Assembly: GCA_012519925.1 (NCBI GenBank)
Contig: JAAYPF010000233.1
Span: 1-33,044 of the forward strand
Reading direction: 5' to 3'
Source: Clostridiaceae bacterium
GTDB taxonomy: Bacteria; Bacillota; Clostridia; Acetivibrionales; Acetivibrionaceae
DNA: 33,044 bases
Numbering within the stretch: position 1 is the stretch's first letter; the number at the start of each line of letters is the position of its first letter. Shown piece by piece: positions 1 through 7,892 of the stretch. The notes beneath the pieces were generated by a model that saw only the letters and a program-made list of their open reading frames with translations, made no database searches and was not told the origin of the DNA. Both the position numbers and the translations under genes were made by a program.

Positions 1-516
1 TGAAAACTTTATTGCTATGATATATCTTTTGGCTGGAAAGTTAACATACAATTTTTCCAGTAATAAATGAAAATTTAGCGGAATTAATTAACTAATTAGT
101 GTGTTTACCCACACAAAATAGCGAAGTGCCAAATAGAATAATCTATGATATATTCCTGTTTAACTCAGTTAACCAAGACCCTTTTAAGCAAAGTATAATA
201 TGAGTATGTTTTTGGCTCAATCATTTACTTTAAAGAGAATTGTGTATTAATAAATCACTTGATTAGTATGTCAAAAATGCCTTGAATATATAAACAGTAC
301 TTATATTGGTATATTTTACATCACTAGTTCATGCGATATTCTCAGCTTCGCTTTATCATGCTAAAGTATTGTGTTGTAAGGCTTATAAATGGGCATTTTA
401 CAGTCGGTGGTATTATTTTGAAGTTCTAAAGAATAGGTAGATATTCTGCTTTCTCCTATTATAAAAAAACACTTTTTGACGATAAATTATACAAAACATG
501 GAAAGAAAGGAATACT
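1..516. other. Noncoding AT-rich leader region, no gene recognised
   Basis: No reading frame here has a ribosome site or recognisable product on either strand. The only local structure seen is a short GTGTG/CACAC inverted repeat near 100-115, with no T-run behind it, so it is not a convincing terminator. The last 40 bases lead into the YkvA-like gene. A TTGACG hexamer at 476-481 has no well-spaced -10 partner. The region may be decayed sequence, like the following 4 kb. Confidence 0.4.
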
Positions 517-929
517 ATGATGGACTACAGAAATGAAAATTTAAACAAAGGTGAAATCGAAGAGCAATTAAACAGACGTAAAAATGAAGCAATAGGATTG
601 CTGAAAGACCCCAAAAAACCGAACAAACCTTGGATGAAGCAATGAAAAAGTTAGAAAGATTAAATAACCCCCAAATAAGTAACGCATTTGAAGATATAAA
701 ATTGATGATTGAACTAGTTAGAGATTATACAAAAGGAGAATACAAAGAAGTTCCTATTGGTTCAATTATTGCCATTCAGGGTGTTGTTTTGTATTTCTTA
801 TCTCCTATCGATATTATACCTGACTTTATACCTGTTGCAGCATATATTGATGATTTAACTGTAATTGGCTTAGTTGTAAAGCAAGTTCATAATGACTTAC
901 AGAAATATAAAAGAACGAGAATGTGTTAA
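517..929 (+). pseudogene. YkvA-type DUF1232 protein, interrupted by a one-base frameshift
   Basis: The gene starts at the ATG at 517 (or the adjacent ATG at 520) behind GAAAGAAAGG and runs in frame 1 as MMDYRNENLNKGEIEEQLN..., then reaches a premature TGA at 643-645. The conserved part is in another frame (630-929) and carries the DUF1232 signature LSPIDIIPDFIPVAAYIDDL inside a hydrophobic helical hairpin. Adding one A to the six-A run at 613-618 joins the frames as ...LLKDPKKTEQTLDEAMKKLE..., which reads like an ordinary YkvA N-terminus. The restored protein would be about 137 aa. YkvA proteins are small membrane-associated proteins of unknown function. The break is a real mutation, a sequencing error in a homopolymer, or Lys-tRNA slippage. 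The TTG at 630 is probably not a true start, because it has no ribosome site. Confidence 0.75.
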
Positions 930-1137
930 TATTAAAATGTTATAGATACGCTACGTATGCCCATTTTAGAGTCTCATACAGTAGGGTATGTATTTTAACC
1001 TAAACACACAATTGTCAGGGTGTTTTCTTTCTGTCTCAAATATGGACACCCAGAAATCAGTATGATAAAATAATGACACAGAATTACCAAGTAAGGTTAT
1101 ATGTGGATTATCCGAGCAATGTAAGGGGGTAAGAATA

Positions 1138-2160
1138 TTGGCATACAAGGTTTCTATTTCGGACGGTACAGTACTACAAGAATGTATAGAGCATGTGAAT
1201 TTCAATGTAGATACATCAAATGATTACAACTCTAGGCATACAAACGTGACAAATTCCATGATAATCACAGGGAAAATTGATACAGAAGAAGGAACTACAA
1301 ACCTGTATAAATGGGCATTACTTTCTGGAACAAATCCAGACTGTTATAAATCAATTACAGTCGAATACCATCGTGCTACCAAGTTGCTAAGGCAAGTCAG
1401 CTTTTCCAAAGCATTCGTAATAGATTATACGGAAAATTATTCAAATCATGCTGGCACTGGAACATTTACGCTCTATGTTAGACAGTTGCAAGGGAAAGAA
1501 ATTGAGATAACAAGCGAAGAAGGTAGTAAGAATACTGCAACACCAGAAGCACCCCAAGTTAAAGAAACAGTCGAATCCTTACAACAAAAGGTTGCAATAG
1601 TAAGCAATGTTTTGCCTTTGAATAAAAAGAATCCGAATATCACAGATAAGCTTGCAGAAAAGAAAAAGGAAATTCAAGATACACCGAAATTATCATACTT
1701 GCCAAAAAACAATGGAAAATGGAGTGGTGAAGAAGGTAACTCGGAATGGATTCCTGACCCCGATTTTGTTCCCAAGAATCCTAAATCAAACCCTGAGCAG
1801 TTGTCGTGGAAACAAATATCTGCTAAATACGGTGTAAGCAGTATCCTTTTTGTTTCCGAGCAACCAGACTTTTCACCTATATCTAAAGGAACAGTTGAAA
1901 TAAAAGACTTTTCTTCTGAACGTGATGACAACTTTGATTCTGCCGATGAAGAACTGGCAGTAAAAAGAGGATGCACAAAAGCAGATGTCAGAAGATGGAG
2001 AAAAAAGAACAAGTATACTTGGCATGAGAGAAAAGATTGCAAGACTATGGACAAAGTTCCAACATGTGTACATGGAAACATTACACATTCGGGGGGAATA
2101 TCCGAAACGAAAAAAAGGAGGAGATTAAATGGAGAATATTATCGATGCTGTTTTTGGTGA
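1138..2160 (+). CDS. Hcp-like carrier protein fused to an HNH (WHH-type) nuclease toxin
   Basis: The start is TTG, placed eight bases after the strong GGGGG ribosome site at about 1125-1129. Residues 1 to about 130 resemble the Hcp/tail-tube-like proteins of Clostridia (MAYKVSISDGT start, AFVIDYTENYSNHAGTGTFT near the end of the domain). A charged, low-complexity linker follows to about 190. The C-terminal 150 residues match an HNH/endonuclease VII superfamily toxin domain: GNSEWIPDPDFVP, then TWHE (W295-H296-E297), TMDKVP, and paired histidines H312 and H317 followed by SGG. The nuclease probably attacks DNA in rival cells, with the Hcp-like part acting as the export carrier; that role is inference. 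The next gene overlaps by 32 bp and probably encodes immunity. The basic tail after ISETKK may be a frameshift product: one A fewer in the A7 run at 2110-2116 would end the protein at TAA 2126-2128. Confidence 0.72.
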   Translation: MAYKVSISDGTVLQECIEHVNFNVDTSNDYNSRHTNVTNSMIITGKIDTEEGTTNLYKWALLSGTNPDCYKSITVEYHRATKLLRQVSFSKAFVIDYTENYSNHAGTGTFTLYVRQLQGKEIEITSEEGSKNTATPEAPQVKETVESLQQKVAIVSNVLPLNKKNPNITDKLAEKKKEIQDTPKLSYLPKNNGKWSGEEGNSEWIPDPDFVPKNPKSNPEQLSWKQISAKYGVSSILFVSEQPDFSPISKGTVEIKDFSSERDDNFDSADEELAVKRGCTKADVRRWRKKNKYTWHERKDCKTMDKVPTCVHGNITHSGGISETKKRRRLNGEYYRCCFW

Positions 2161-2554
2161 AATGACGTATAATCATGGATGGGTAAATAGAAAAAAGATT
2201 CAATTCTGGGGAGAAGTAATCGACTTTAAAATTAAAGTAGTTACATATGAAGAAAACATTGTGTTGGAAAGTCAACGTGAAGATTATCAGTATTTTATGC
2301 ACAATCTTGATAGACTATCAAACGAGACACTTATTGAAGTAGAGAAGTATATAGAAGACAACAAAGATGAAATTTACCCTTATTTGCCTAACAACATAAA
2401 GTATGATGTTAAAGAGCTTGTTAAACCAATAACTATTCTGTTCGACGAAGAAAATGTGTTTGGTATCTTGTGTGATTGCTTGTGGGACGAGCATGGTATT
2501 GGAATACAGATATTGCCTAATATAGAAGTTGGAACACAAGACATGTTGCTGTAA
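2129..2554 (+). CDS. Probable immunity protein of the HNH toxin (DUF6985-like)
   Basis: A 141-aa acidic, cytoplasmic protein with no signal peptide or membrane segment. Its start ATG follows an excellent AAGGAGG site that lies inside the 3' end of the toxin gene. The C-terminal part FGILCDCLWDEHGIGIQI resembles the WDEEHG motif of DUF6985-type proteins, which often sit beside polymorphic toxins. The length, the acidity and the 32-bp overlap with a nuclease toxin all fit a cognate immunity protein that binds and blocks the nuclease. The family name is from memory and is the weaker part; the immunity role is inferred from context. Confidence 0.6.
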   Translation: MENIIDAVFGEMTYNHGWVNRKKIQFWGEVIDFKIKVVTYEENIVLESQREDYQYFMHNLDRLSNETLIEVEKYIEDNKDEIYPYLPNNIKYDVKELVKPITILFDEENVFGILCDCLWDEHGIGIQILPNIEVGTQDMLL

Positions 2555-2559
2555 TAAAA

Positions 2560-2592
2560 ATGGGGGCTAAATGCCCCTATTCTACTTATATT
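2560..2592 (+). terminator. Hairpin terminator after the toxin-immunity pair
   Basis: GGGGC at 2563-2567 pairs with GCCCC at 2573-2577 across a 5-base loop. A T-rich but not pure-T stretch follows. It lies seven bases after the immunity stop codon, a normal place for an intrinsic terminator. Confidence 0.5.
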
Positions 2593-2599
2593 ATCTTAT

Positions 2600-2690
2600 T
2601 TATCCAAAATAGCTTTGATTACCTTGTCTATAAGCAATAAATCGTCATGTGACGCTGATTTTAACAACCTTCTCAGTTTAGAAGTGATAA
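2600..2690 (-). pseudogene. C-terminal scrap of a reading frame, possibly a DNA-binding regulator
   Basis: On the minus strand the frame reads ...LLKSASHDDLLLIDKVIK... to a TAA at 2602-2600. The run of alternating acidic and aliphatic residues resembles the last helix of small Xre-type helix-turn-helix regulators. No helix-turn-helix, start or ribosome site is present, so at best this is the 3' remnant of a deleted gene. Confidence is low because the segment is only about 30 codons long. Confidence 0.22.
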
Positions 2691-2700
2691 AAAGATTGAT

Positions 2701-3018
2701 ATGAGTACTCCTGCCCACATAACAGGTAACTTTATGTTATTGGTAAGGCATGAAAAATATCAAGATGCTAGAAAGCTTTTGACAAGTGATGCAAATAAGA
2801 TGTATTCCGACTATGACCTAGAGCGTTTTAGATACTTTTTTGAGAAGGATGATGGTGGTGTAACTATGCCTTTTCCAAGTGATGTAATTATAAGAGGAAA
2901 GGAGGCAATAGAACCAATTGTTTCGTTTAACATTTCATCTCAGCAAAAAAAGACAGTTTATCTACAAAAGACTTTTTTGGGGGTGGAAAATAAGCAGTAT
3001 TGTTTGAGAAAGGGCTAA
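2701..3018 (+). CDS. Hypothetical protein, probably N-terminally truncated
   Basis: The frame gives 105 aa starting MSTPAHITGNFMLLVRHEKY. It stays open upstream to 2665 with no better start, and there is no clear ribosome site before the ATG. The opening text (FMLLVRHEKYQDARKLLTSD, then a YFFEKDD segment) has the look of a small helix plus cone-shaped NTF2-like domain, as in many exported Clostridial proteins, but here it lacks the signal peptide such proteins carry. I infer that the 5' end was lost, probably when the neighbouring minus-strand fragment was formed. No function can be given. Confidence 0.4.
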   Translation: MSTPAHITGNFMLLVRHEKYQDARKLLTSDANKMYSDYDLERFRYFFEKDDGGVTMPFPSDVIIRGKEAIEPIVSFNISSQQKKTVYLQKTFLGVENKQYCLRKG

Positions 3019-3264
3019 AGATATGTACAATAAGGGATATAATGATACCATGCTGTATTTAGGTGTAATATATACATAATTACCTATCTTTACATATTTA
3101 TCTTGTTAGAATACAATATAAAGTGTGCTTGTCAGATAATTTAGCATAGAGAATTTTATGAAAACATGCTTGGATACTTTATTTAATATAGAAAGTAGGG
3201 GTTAAATGCAAATACTTTGTTACAATTTCAGTTTATTTTGTATGTTTTAGAAAGGTTTTTTTAA

Positions 3265-3660
3265 TGCTAAGCTTTTCGCTTCTGTCTATCATATTTATGC
3301 GATCTTTTCTGGATTTAGAGTCGGCCAGATTTTTTTAAGCCAGGTGACCTCATATGAGAGTTGACCTATTTGCCTAAGAAGTTCGTCTTTCTCCTTATCA
3401 AACGACTGTTTGACCTTCTCTAATTCATCGTTTTGTTTACTAAATACTCTGCCAGCATTGCTCAAAAATTCCGATTTCCAGCGACTTATTTGGTTCGGCT
3501 GGATTTCATATTCCGTTGCAATTTCATTCAGTGTACGATCTTCCTTTAAGACCTCAATAACAATTTTCGCTTTTTTTCAGGTGTAAAATTTCGTCTCTTT
3601 TCCATAGTCTTATTCTAACTTATTTTTGCCGCTTTGTCTGTCTGATTTTATGGTACCATT
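3265..3660 (-). mobile_element. Truncated IS3-family insertion sequence
   Basis: The element reads leftward. It has one putative end near 3640-3659, a complete-length but frameshifted orfA (3295-3605), and then the first codons of orfB: ATG at about 3290 giving MIDRSEKLSIKK, with a stop soon after. The remaining roughly 270 codons of orfB and the right terminus are absent, so the element cannot move by itself. The orfA-orfB spacing is the normal IS3 arrangement, in which a programmed frameshift makes the OrfAB transposase. No target duplication can be defined because one end is missing. Confidence 0.75.
3295..3605 (-). pseudogene. IS3-family transposase OrfA, one-base frameshift
   Basis: From the ATG at 3605-3603 the frame begins MEKRRNFTPEKK and then breaks at a T7 run (3571-3577 on the plus strand; A7 in the gene). 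With one more base it continues as AKIVIEVLKEDRTLNEIA, then YEIQPNQISRWKSEFL (the helix-turn-helix), a leucine-heptad coiled coil ending QIGQLSYEVTWLKK, and a TAA stop at 3297-3295. The restored length is 103 aa, normal for OrfA. OrfA binds the IS ends and supplies the DNA-binding part of the OrfAB fusion. The one-base loss in an A/T run mirrors the one in the YkvA-like gene at 613-618. Confidence 0.78.
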
Positions 3661-3869
3661 ATATTTTTGACATACAGAATAGTGTTTTTCAATATTTCGT
3701 TAAAAATGTTTTTTGGCATCAACTTACACCAAGTGCATAACACCTGTAATAAAGCAGCAATTAATATCAAGCAATTTATACATTTATTATTTTTTTCAAA
3801 ACATCTTCCAATTTGAGTGGATTATATGATATTATGTAATCTAAGTTAATACACAGGAGGAAGGATTCA

Positions 3870-4103
3870 ATGGAGGATAAAACGTTTGAGCTGCTTGAAA
3901 GAATGTATAGTGAGTTTACAGAGTTCCGTAAAGAGACTAATAAGCGTTTTGACAATCTCGAAAGCGAAGTAAAGGATTTGAAAAAAGATGTTCTTGGGAT
4001 GGAGCACAGTTATGGCAAAAAGCTAGAATCTTTGTTTGATGGCTATAAGCAGCATGAAAGAAAGATTGATGAAATACAAAAAGACATTGGTAACGTTGGG
4101 TAG
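3870..4103 (+). CDS. Small coiled-coil protein
   Basis: A 77-aa, highly charged protein with a strong AGGAGG site eight or nine bases before its ATG. Nearly the whole chain is predicted helix with heptads (FELLERMYSEFTEF, KRFDNLESEVKDLKKDV, HERKIDEIQKDIG). There is no signal peptide, cysteine or catalytic motif. Similar short coiled-coil proteins are frequent in Clostridia and have no assigned function. It stands alone: a TTGAGT hexamer at 3813-3818 with TGTAAT 16 bases downstream could be its promoter, and an intrinsic terminator follows at 4169-4196. Confidence 0.65.
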   Translation: MEDKTFELLERMYSEFTEFRKETNKRFDNLESEVKDLKKDVLGMEHSYGKKLESLFDGYKQHERKIDEIQKDIGNVG

Positions 4104-4168
4104 TTTATATTTCAAAAGAAAAAATTAAGTAATTGACAAGAGAATAGATTATTCTAATACATATAATA

Positions 4169-4197
4169 GAATCGGAAATGTAATCCGGTTCTTTTTG
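4169..4197 (+). terminator. Intrinsic terminator of the coiled-coil gene
   Basis: GAATCGG (4169-4175) pairs with CCGGTTC (4185-4191) through one G-T wobble. It is followed at once by TTTTT (4192-4196). A TTGACA hexamer at 4133-4138 with TAATAC 16 bases on lies just upstream, so a very short transcript ending here is also possible. Confidence 0.65.
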
Positions 4198-4286
4198 TAT
4201 GCAAAAAAATCACAAAAACACCTATGATATGTGAAATCCTATGCTAAAAAGACCCTATCAATAAAACGGAAAAAAACTTTTCCCTA

Positions 4287-4315
4287 TTTACAATTTATAG
4301 GTCATATGATATAGT
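4287..4315 (+). promoter_or_regulatory. Sigma-A type promoter of the GntR/ABC operon
   Basis: TTTACA at 4287-4292 and TATAGT at 4310-4315 are separated by exactly 17 bases. Transcription would begin near 4322. The -10 box overlaps the left edge of the inverted repeat at 4314-4350, so a bound repressor would block RNA polymerase. Confidence 0.65.
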
Positions 4316-4350
4316 ATTAAGTGTACTATAGCAGATAGTACACTTAATAC
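4314..4350. promoter_or_regulatory. Perfect 16-bp inverted-repeat operator for the YtrA-type regulator
   Basis: GTATTAAGTGTACTAT (4314-4329) and ATAGTACACTTAATAC (4335-4350) are perfect reverse complements separated by five bases. The element covers the -10 box and predicted start site of the gene that encodes a GntR-family protein 20 bases downstream. Autorepression through such a dyad is typical for YtrA-type regulators; here it is inferred from position. Confidence 0.8.
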
Positions 4351-4370
4351 ATTGAAAATGGGTTGATAAA

Positions 4371-4748
4371 ATGATTAATATTGATGCAAGAAGCAGTAAA
4401 CCTATATTTGAACAAGTGGTTTACAAAATTAAAGAAAACATAATAATGGGAGGCTTGAGTCCTGGAGACAAAATGCCCTCAATAAGGGAGTTGTCAAAAA
4501 TGCTAACAATTAATCCGAACACTGTCAGCAAAGCATATGCAGAACTTGAACGTCAAAAGCTGATTGAAACCATTTCAGGTAAAGGCACTTATGTTTCGTT
4601 GGATTATAAACCTAAGGTAGACGAAGACAGATTCCGAAAACTCAGAGATGTTTTAAAGGATGCTATAGTTGAAGCCCATTGTATGGGGATTGGACAAAAA
4701 CAGTTGGCTGAAATAATCAATGGAATATATAAGGATATTGAAAGGTAG
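4371..4748 (+). CDS. GntR-family (YtrA subfamily) transcriptional regulator
   Basis: A 125-aa protein with an N-terminal winged helix of the GntR type: PIFEQVVYKIKENIIMGGLS, then GDKMPSIRELSKML, then the recognition helix INPNTVSKAYAELERQKLIE and the wing TISGKGTYV. The short C-terminal tail (about 45 aa) defines the YtrA subfamily, whose members usually repress a neighbouring ABC transporter and respond to cell-envelope stress or antibiotics. Its stop codon overlaps the GTG start of the ATPase gene, so the genes are co-transcribed. The perfect dyad at 4314-4350 is the likely operator. The ligand is unknown. Confidence 0.9.
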   Translation: MINIDARSSKPIFEQVVYKIKENIIMGGLSPGDKMPSIRELSKMLTINPNTVSKAYAELERQKLIETISGKGTYVSLDYKPKVDEDRFRKLRDVLKDAIVEAHCMGIGQKQLAEIINGIYKDIER

Positions 4749-5629
4749 TGAGGATTATGATAAATGTTTGTGGGGTTTGCAAAGAAATAGAAGGCACTAA
4801 AATACTTAATGATATAAACCTGAACATCAAAGAAGGCAGCATATTAGGACTTATTGGTCCGAACGGTGCCGGTAAGACAACTCTCATTAAAATACTGACA
4901 GGAGTGTGGCAAGAAGACTTAGGGACAGTGAAATATGACGATATGCCTGTATTTGACAACAAGGAAGTAAAAAAGCGAATAGGGTATGTTCCAGACTTTT
5001 GTAACTATTATGAAAGCTTTAAAGTAAGAGAAATTATAGAATTTTATAAATTAGCTTATGACAAGTTTGACGAAAAAAGGTTTGATGAAATAAACAGTAC
5101 TCTCCAAATTTCAAAAAGTAAGAGAATATCAAGTCTCTCAAAGGGAAATAAAGCAAAATTAATGCTAGCACTTAATCTTTCAATATATCCTGAATTTCTT
5201 ATGATGGACGAACCGACTTCTGGACTTGATCCTGTTGCAAAGAGAAAGTTTGTTGAAATAATCCTTGATGAAGTATCGGCAAGAAAAACAACGGTTTTAA
5301 TATCCACTCATAATCTTGCAGATGTGGAGCAAATATGCGACAGTATAGCAATTATAAATAGTGGGGAAATACAGTATGATGGCTCGGTTGATGCTATAAA
5401 GCAAAAGGTAACAAAGCTTCAAGTTATATTTAAAAACGGATTTACAAGGGAAGCTTTTGGAGATGAAATACTTGAAGTTAAGAATGTGGGAAGTGTTTAT
5501 TACATTATAGTAAAAGACTATTCTGAGAAATTTGAAGAAAAATTGAAAGAACACGGAGCATCGCTGGTAGAAGAAGTGGATTTGAGTCTTGAAGAAATAT
5601 TTGTTTATTCATATGGCAAGGGGGTATAA
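4748..5629 (+). CDS. ABC transporter ATP-binding protein (YtrB type)
   Basis: A 293-aa ATPase. Walker A GPNGAGKTT is at residues 37-45, the Q-loop region near IGYVPDFCNYYE, a variant signature LSKGN at 130-134, Walker B LMMDEPTSGLD with E155, and the H-loop STHNL. The lower-conserved 80-residue C-terminus is typical of drug or bacteriocin exporters of the ABC-2 class. The GTG at 4748 overlaps the regulator's stop; the ATG at 4757 with GAGG close upstream is an alternative start. It works with the next gene, three bases downstream, as the motor of a membrane exporter or envelope-stress transporter. The substrate cannot be read from the sequence. Confidence 0.9.
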   Translation: MRIMINVCGVCKEIEGTKILNDINLNIKEGSILGLIGPNGAGKTTLIKILTGVWQEDLGTVKYDDMPVFDNKEVKKRIGYVPDFCNYYESFKVREIIEFYKLAYDKFDEKRFDEINSTLQISKSKRISSLSKGNKAKLMLALNLSIYPEFLMMDEPTSGLDPVAKRKFVEIILDEVSARKTTVLISTHNLADVEQICDSIAIINSGEIQYDGSVDAIKQKVTKLQVIFKNGFTREAFGDEILEVKNVGSVYYIIVKDYSEKFEEKLKEHGASLVEEVDLSLEEIFVYSYGKGV

Positions 5630-5631
5630 AG

Positions 5632-6678
5632 ATGAAATCAATAAATAAAGCACTTATTTATAGAGATTGGAAATATACAAAGTGGTTTATGCCAATAATT
5701 TTTATTGTTTTGTTATTTAGCATGCTCATTAACATTAGTGGAGATTCTTATGGTGATTTGATTGTAAATGAATTCGGTTTCAATATAGGAACTTGGATAG
5801 TAGTGGCTATGCTGCTAATTATGACTTCTATTATGTTTTCCTTTGATAGAAATCTTTCAAGTTATTCCTTAGCGGCAAGTATGCCTTTTACCAGAAAAGA
5901 AATAATTCTAAGTAAATGGTTTGTAGGTGCATATAATCTTTTGATTCCCTTTTCTTCTGTATATGTAATACTAAATATGATACTAATAGTGAACAACTGT
6001 TGGCTTGATAAAATAGGCTTTGTAACATTCAGTATTACTTTTAACCTTATGTTTTTGCTATGTGTGTTTGGATTTTTTATTATGATTCAAGCAATTAATG
6101 GGACAGTTTTTTTAGGTAGCTTTATTAGTGCGTTGTTTATAGCAATCCCCTATAGTTTTGTACATATAATACATAACATATATAGCTTTTATCAGGGAAG
6201 GTACTTAGTTCCTTCAATTATAGTCAATACAGAAAAGGTTATGAACAGTATATTTATTTTTATCACCTATATTCTAAATATTAATCCTCTTGTAGATGCC
6301 GATACAATTAAATATTTAAAACAAAATCCAATTGATGAACTAATGATTTTAGTCAATTATGAATATCACCTTAAATGTATTGGGTTGGCTTTTTACATAG
6401 TGTCATTAATAGTATTATTCAAGCTTTCTATTAAGCTTTTCAGCAAGTCAAAATCGGAGATAAACGGACGAATAACAACCGTTAATGGAGTAAATAAAAT
6501 ATATAAAATAGTACTGGCTTATTATACTGGATATTTGCTTCATACATTATTTGCAGGGATATTTGATGGTGCGTTTTACAGACTGGATTTAGTTGTTTTG
6601 TTTTATTTCGTCCTTCCCATTCCACTATACTTCCTTATGGGTAAGATTATAGTTAAGTATAATCGGAGGAATGAGTAG
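5632..6678 (+). CDS. ABC-2 type transporter permease
   Basis: A 348-aa integral membrane protein with about six hydrophobic segments, clearly seen around residues 18-36 (WFMPIIFIVLLFSMLI), 50-70, 100-122, 132-160, 255-275 and 320-340. The stretch SYSLAASMPFTRKEIILSKW is the ABC-2 permease pattern in which a membrane-side loop precedes the second helix pair. It is the membrane partner of the ATPase just upstream and is not homologous to importer permeases. The gap of two bases and the shared promoter make them one unit. The substrate is unknown; a lantibiotic, peptide or lipid precursor would be in line with YtrA-controlled systems. Confidence 0.85.
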   Translation: MKSINKALIYRDWKYTKWFMPIIFIVLLFSMLINISGDSYGDLIVNEFGFNIGTWIVVAMLLIMTSIMFSFDRNLSSYSLAASMPFTRKEIILSKWFVGAYNLLIPFSSVYVILNMILIVNNCWLDKIGFVTFSITFNLMFLLCVFGFFIMIQAINGTVFLGSFISALFIAIPYSFVHIIHNIYSFYQGRYLVPSIIVNTEKVMNSIFIFITYILNINPLVDADTIKYLKQNPIDELMILVNYEYHLKCIGLAFYIVSLIVLFKLSIKLFSKSKSEINGRITTVNGVNKIYKIVLAYYTGYLLHTLFAGIFDGAFYRLDLVVLFYFVLPIPLYFLMGKIIVKYNRRNE

Positions 6679-6723
6679 GAAACCATATTTAAGACCAAAA
6701 AGAATTAATAGGAGATGACTAAT

Positions 6724-7866
6724 ATGAAAAAACTTGCTATTGTTTTAGCAATAATATATTTTATATCAATTTCCGGTTCAGTTGTATGCTCTAAAATTTC
6801 TGAAGATATGATTGATTATATCAAATCCGGGAATATGGAAAAACTCGAACAAAAGTTACAAAAGGGAACAAACCTAGATGAGATTTATGTTGCATTGTGC
6901 AGTGCGGTTTATAAGGAAAATGTGAGTGCAGTTAAGACTATTCTAAAGTATACAGATGTTGATGCTTTATCGGCTAAAGGATATACACCTTTAATTTTGG
7001 CGATAAAAGTTGGTAATGAAGAAATTGTAAGCTTGTTGATTGATGCAGGTGTAGATATTAATGATAAAGACATCTTTAAAGAGTCAACAATTCAAACAGC
7101 ATTGTCTGGACATAAATATTCTATAGCTTTAATGCTTATTGAAAGAGGTGCAGATCTTTCTATAGCAAATTTTGCGTTTGCTTTAGTTAGAAGTGAAATG
7201 GTGAAAGCAGATAAGGATATAATAGAGAAACTTGTGAAAATTGCAGCTGATAATACTGATTTAGATAAAGCTGATAATATAAAGACCTTTTTTGGAGCAG
7301 CTGTTTATACAAAAAATTACCGACTGTTAGATTTCCTCAATGAAAAATATAAAGACATAAACTATCTTAATTCGGCATTTAAACATTCACTAATAAATTC
7401 TGATACAAAAATGGCCGATTATATATACCAAAAAGGTGGAATTATAGGCGATGAAGAGAATGTTTTAGGAATTATATATTTATTGGATAATTGTGATACA
7501 GATACAATAAAGCATGTTGTTGATAATTATGATAAATCTGATGATAAAATTGCTCTTGGGGTTATTGATAGGGCAATATTGACCAAAAGACTTGAGGTTG
7601 CAGAATATGTTTTAAAGAAAGGTATATATGTAAACAAGCTAAATAATATAGAAGGTGATTCGCCTATATTTACTGCAATAAGAATAGGTGATGCTGACGC
7701 TGTTAAGCTTTTACTGGATTATAGTGTGCCTGTCAATGTGACAAATATGAACGGAAAAGATGTATTTGAAGCACTAGAGGAAACAAAAAATACTGTTGAT
7801 TGGTTTGATTTTGGAAACAAGAAGAAGTTAGACGATATTTATAAAATGCTAAAGAATGATCAATGA
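6724..7866 (+). CDS. Exported ankyrin-repeat protein
   Basis: The best start is the ATG at 6724, nine bases after GGAG at 6711-6714; an earlier ATG at 6715 touches that site and is less likely. The protein of about 380 aa opens with MKKLAIVLAIIYFISISGS, a signal peptide or anchor. The VVC sequence after it does not make a good lipobox. Ankyrin repeats follow: a canonical one is GYTPLILAIKVGNEEIVSLL, others lie near residues 110-150 and 265-300, and the last is SPIFTAIRIGDADAVKLLLD. Ankyrin repeats bind other proteins. The gene lies 45 bases after the permease and may share its operon, so it could be an extracytoplasmic partner of that transporter; this is inference. Confidence 0.78.
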   Translation: MKKLAIVLAIIYFISISGSVVCSKISEDMIDYIKSGNMEKLEQKLQKGTNLDEIYVALCSAVYKENVSAVKTILKYTDVDALSAKGYTPLILAIKVGNEEIVSLLIDAGVDINDKDIFKESTIQTALSGHKYSIALMLIERGADLSIANFAFALVRSEMVKADKDIIEKLVKIAADNTDLDKADNIKTFFGAAVYTKNYRLLDFLNEKYKDINYLNSAFKHSLINSDTKMADYIYQKGGIIGDEENVLGIIYLLDNCDTDTIKHVVDNYDKSDDKIALGVIDRAILTKRLEVAEYVLKKGIYVNKLNNIEGDSPIFTAIRIGDADAVKLLLDYSVPVNVTNMNGKDVFEALEETKNTVDWFDFGNKKKLDDIYKMLKNDQ

Positions 7867-7892
7867 TATACTACTCTTCTAGAAGATTTACA

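Noticed and set aside
613-619. Programmed -1 frameshift at AAAAAAC in the YkvA-like gene
   Set aside because: The heptamer is out of phase with the reading frame for the standard A AAA AAC slip, no stimulatory hairpin is seen, and YkvA genes are not known to need one. A one-base loss is simpler.
1674-2081. Minus-strand 135-aa open frame opposite the toxin gene
   Set aside because: It is a shadow of a clearly coding plus-strand gene, with Ser/Phe/Leu-rich low-information sequence and no ribosome site.
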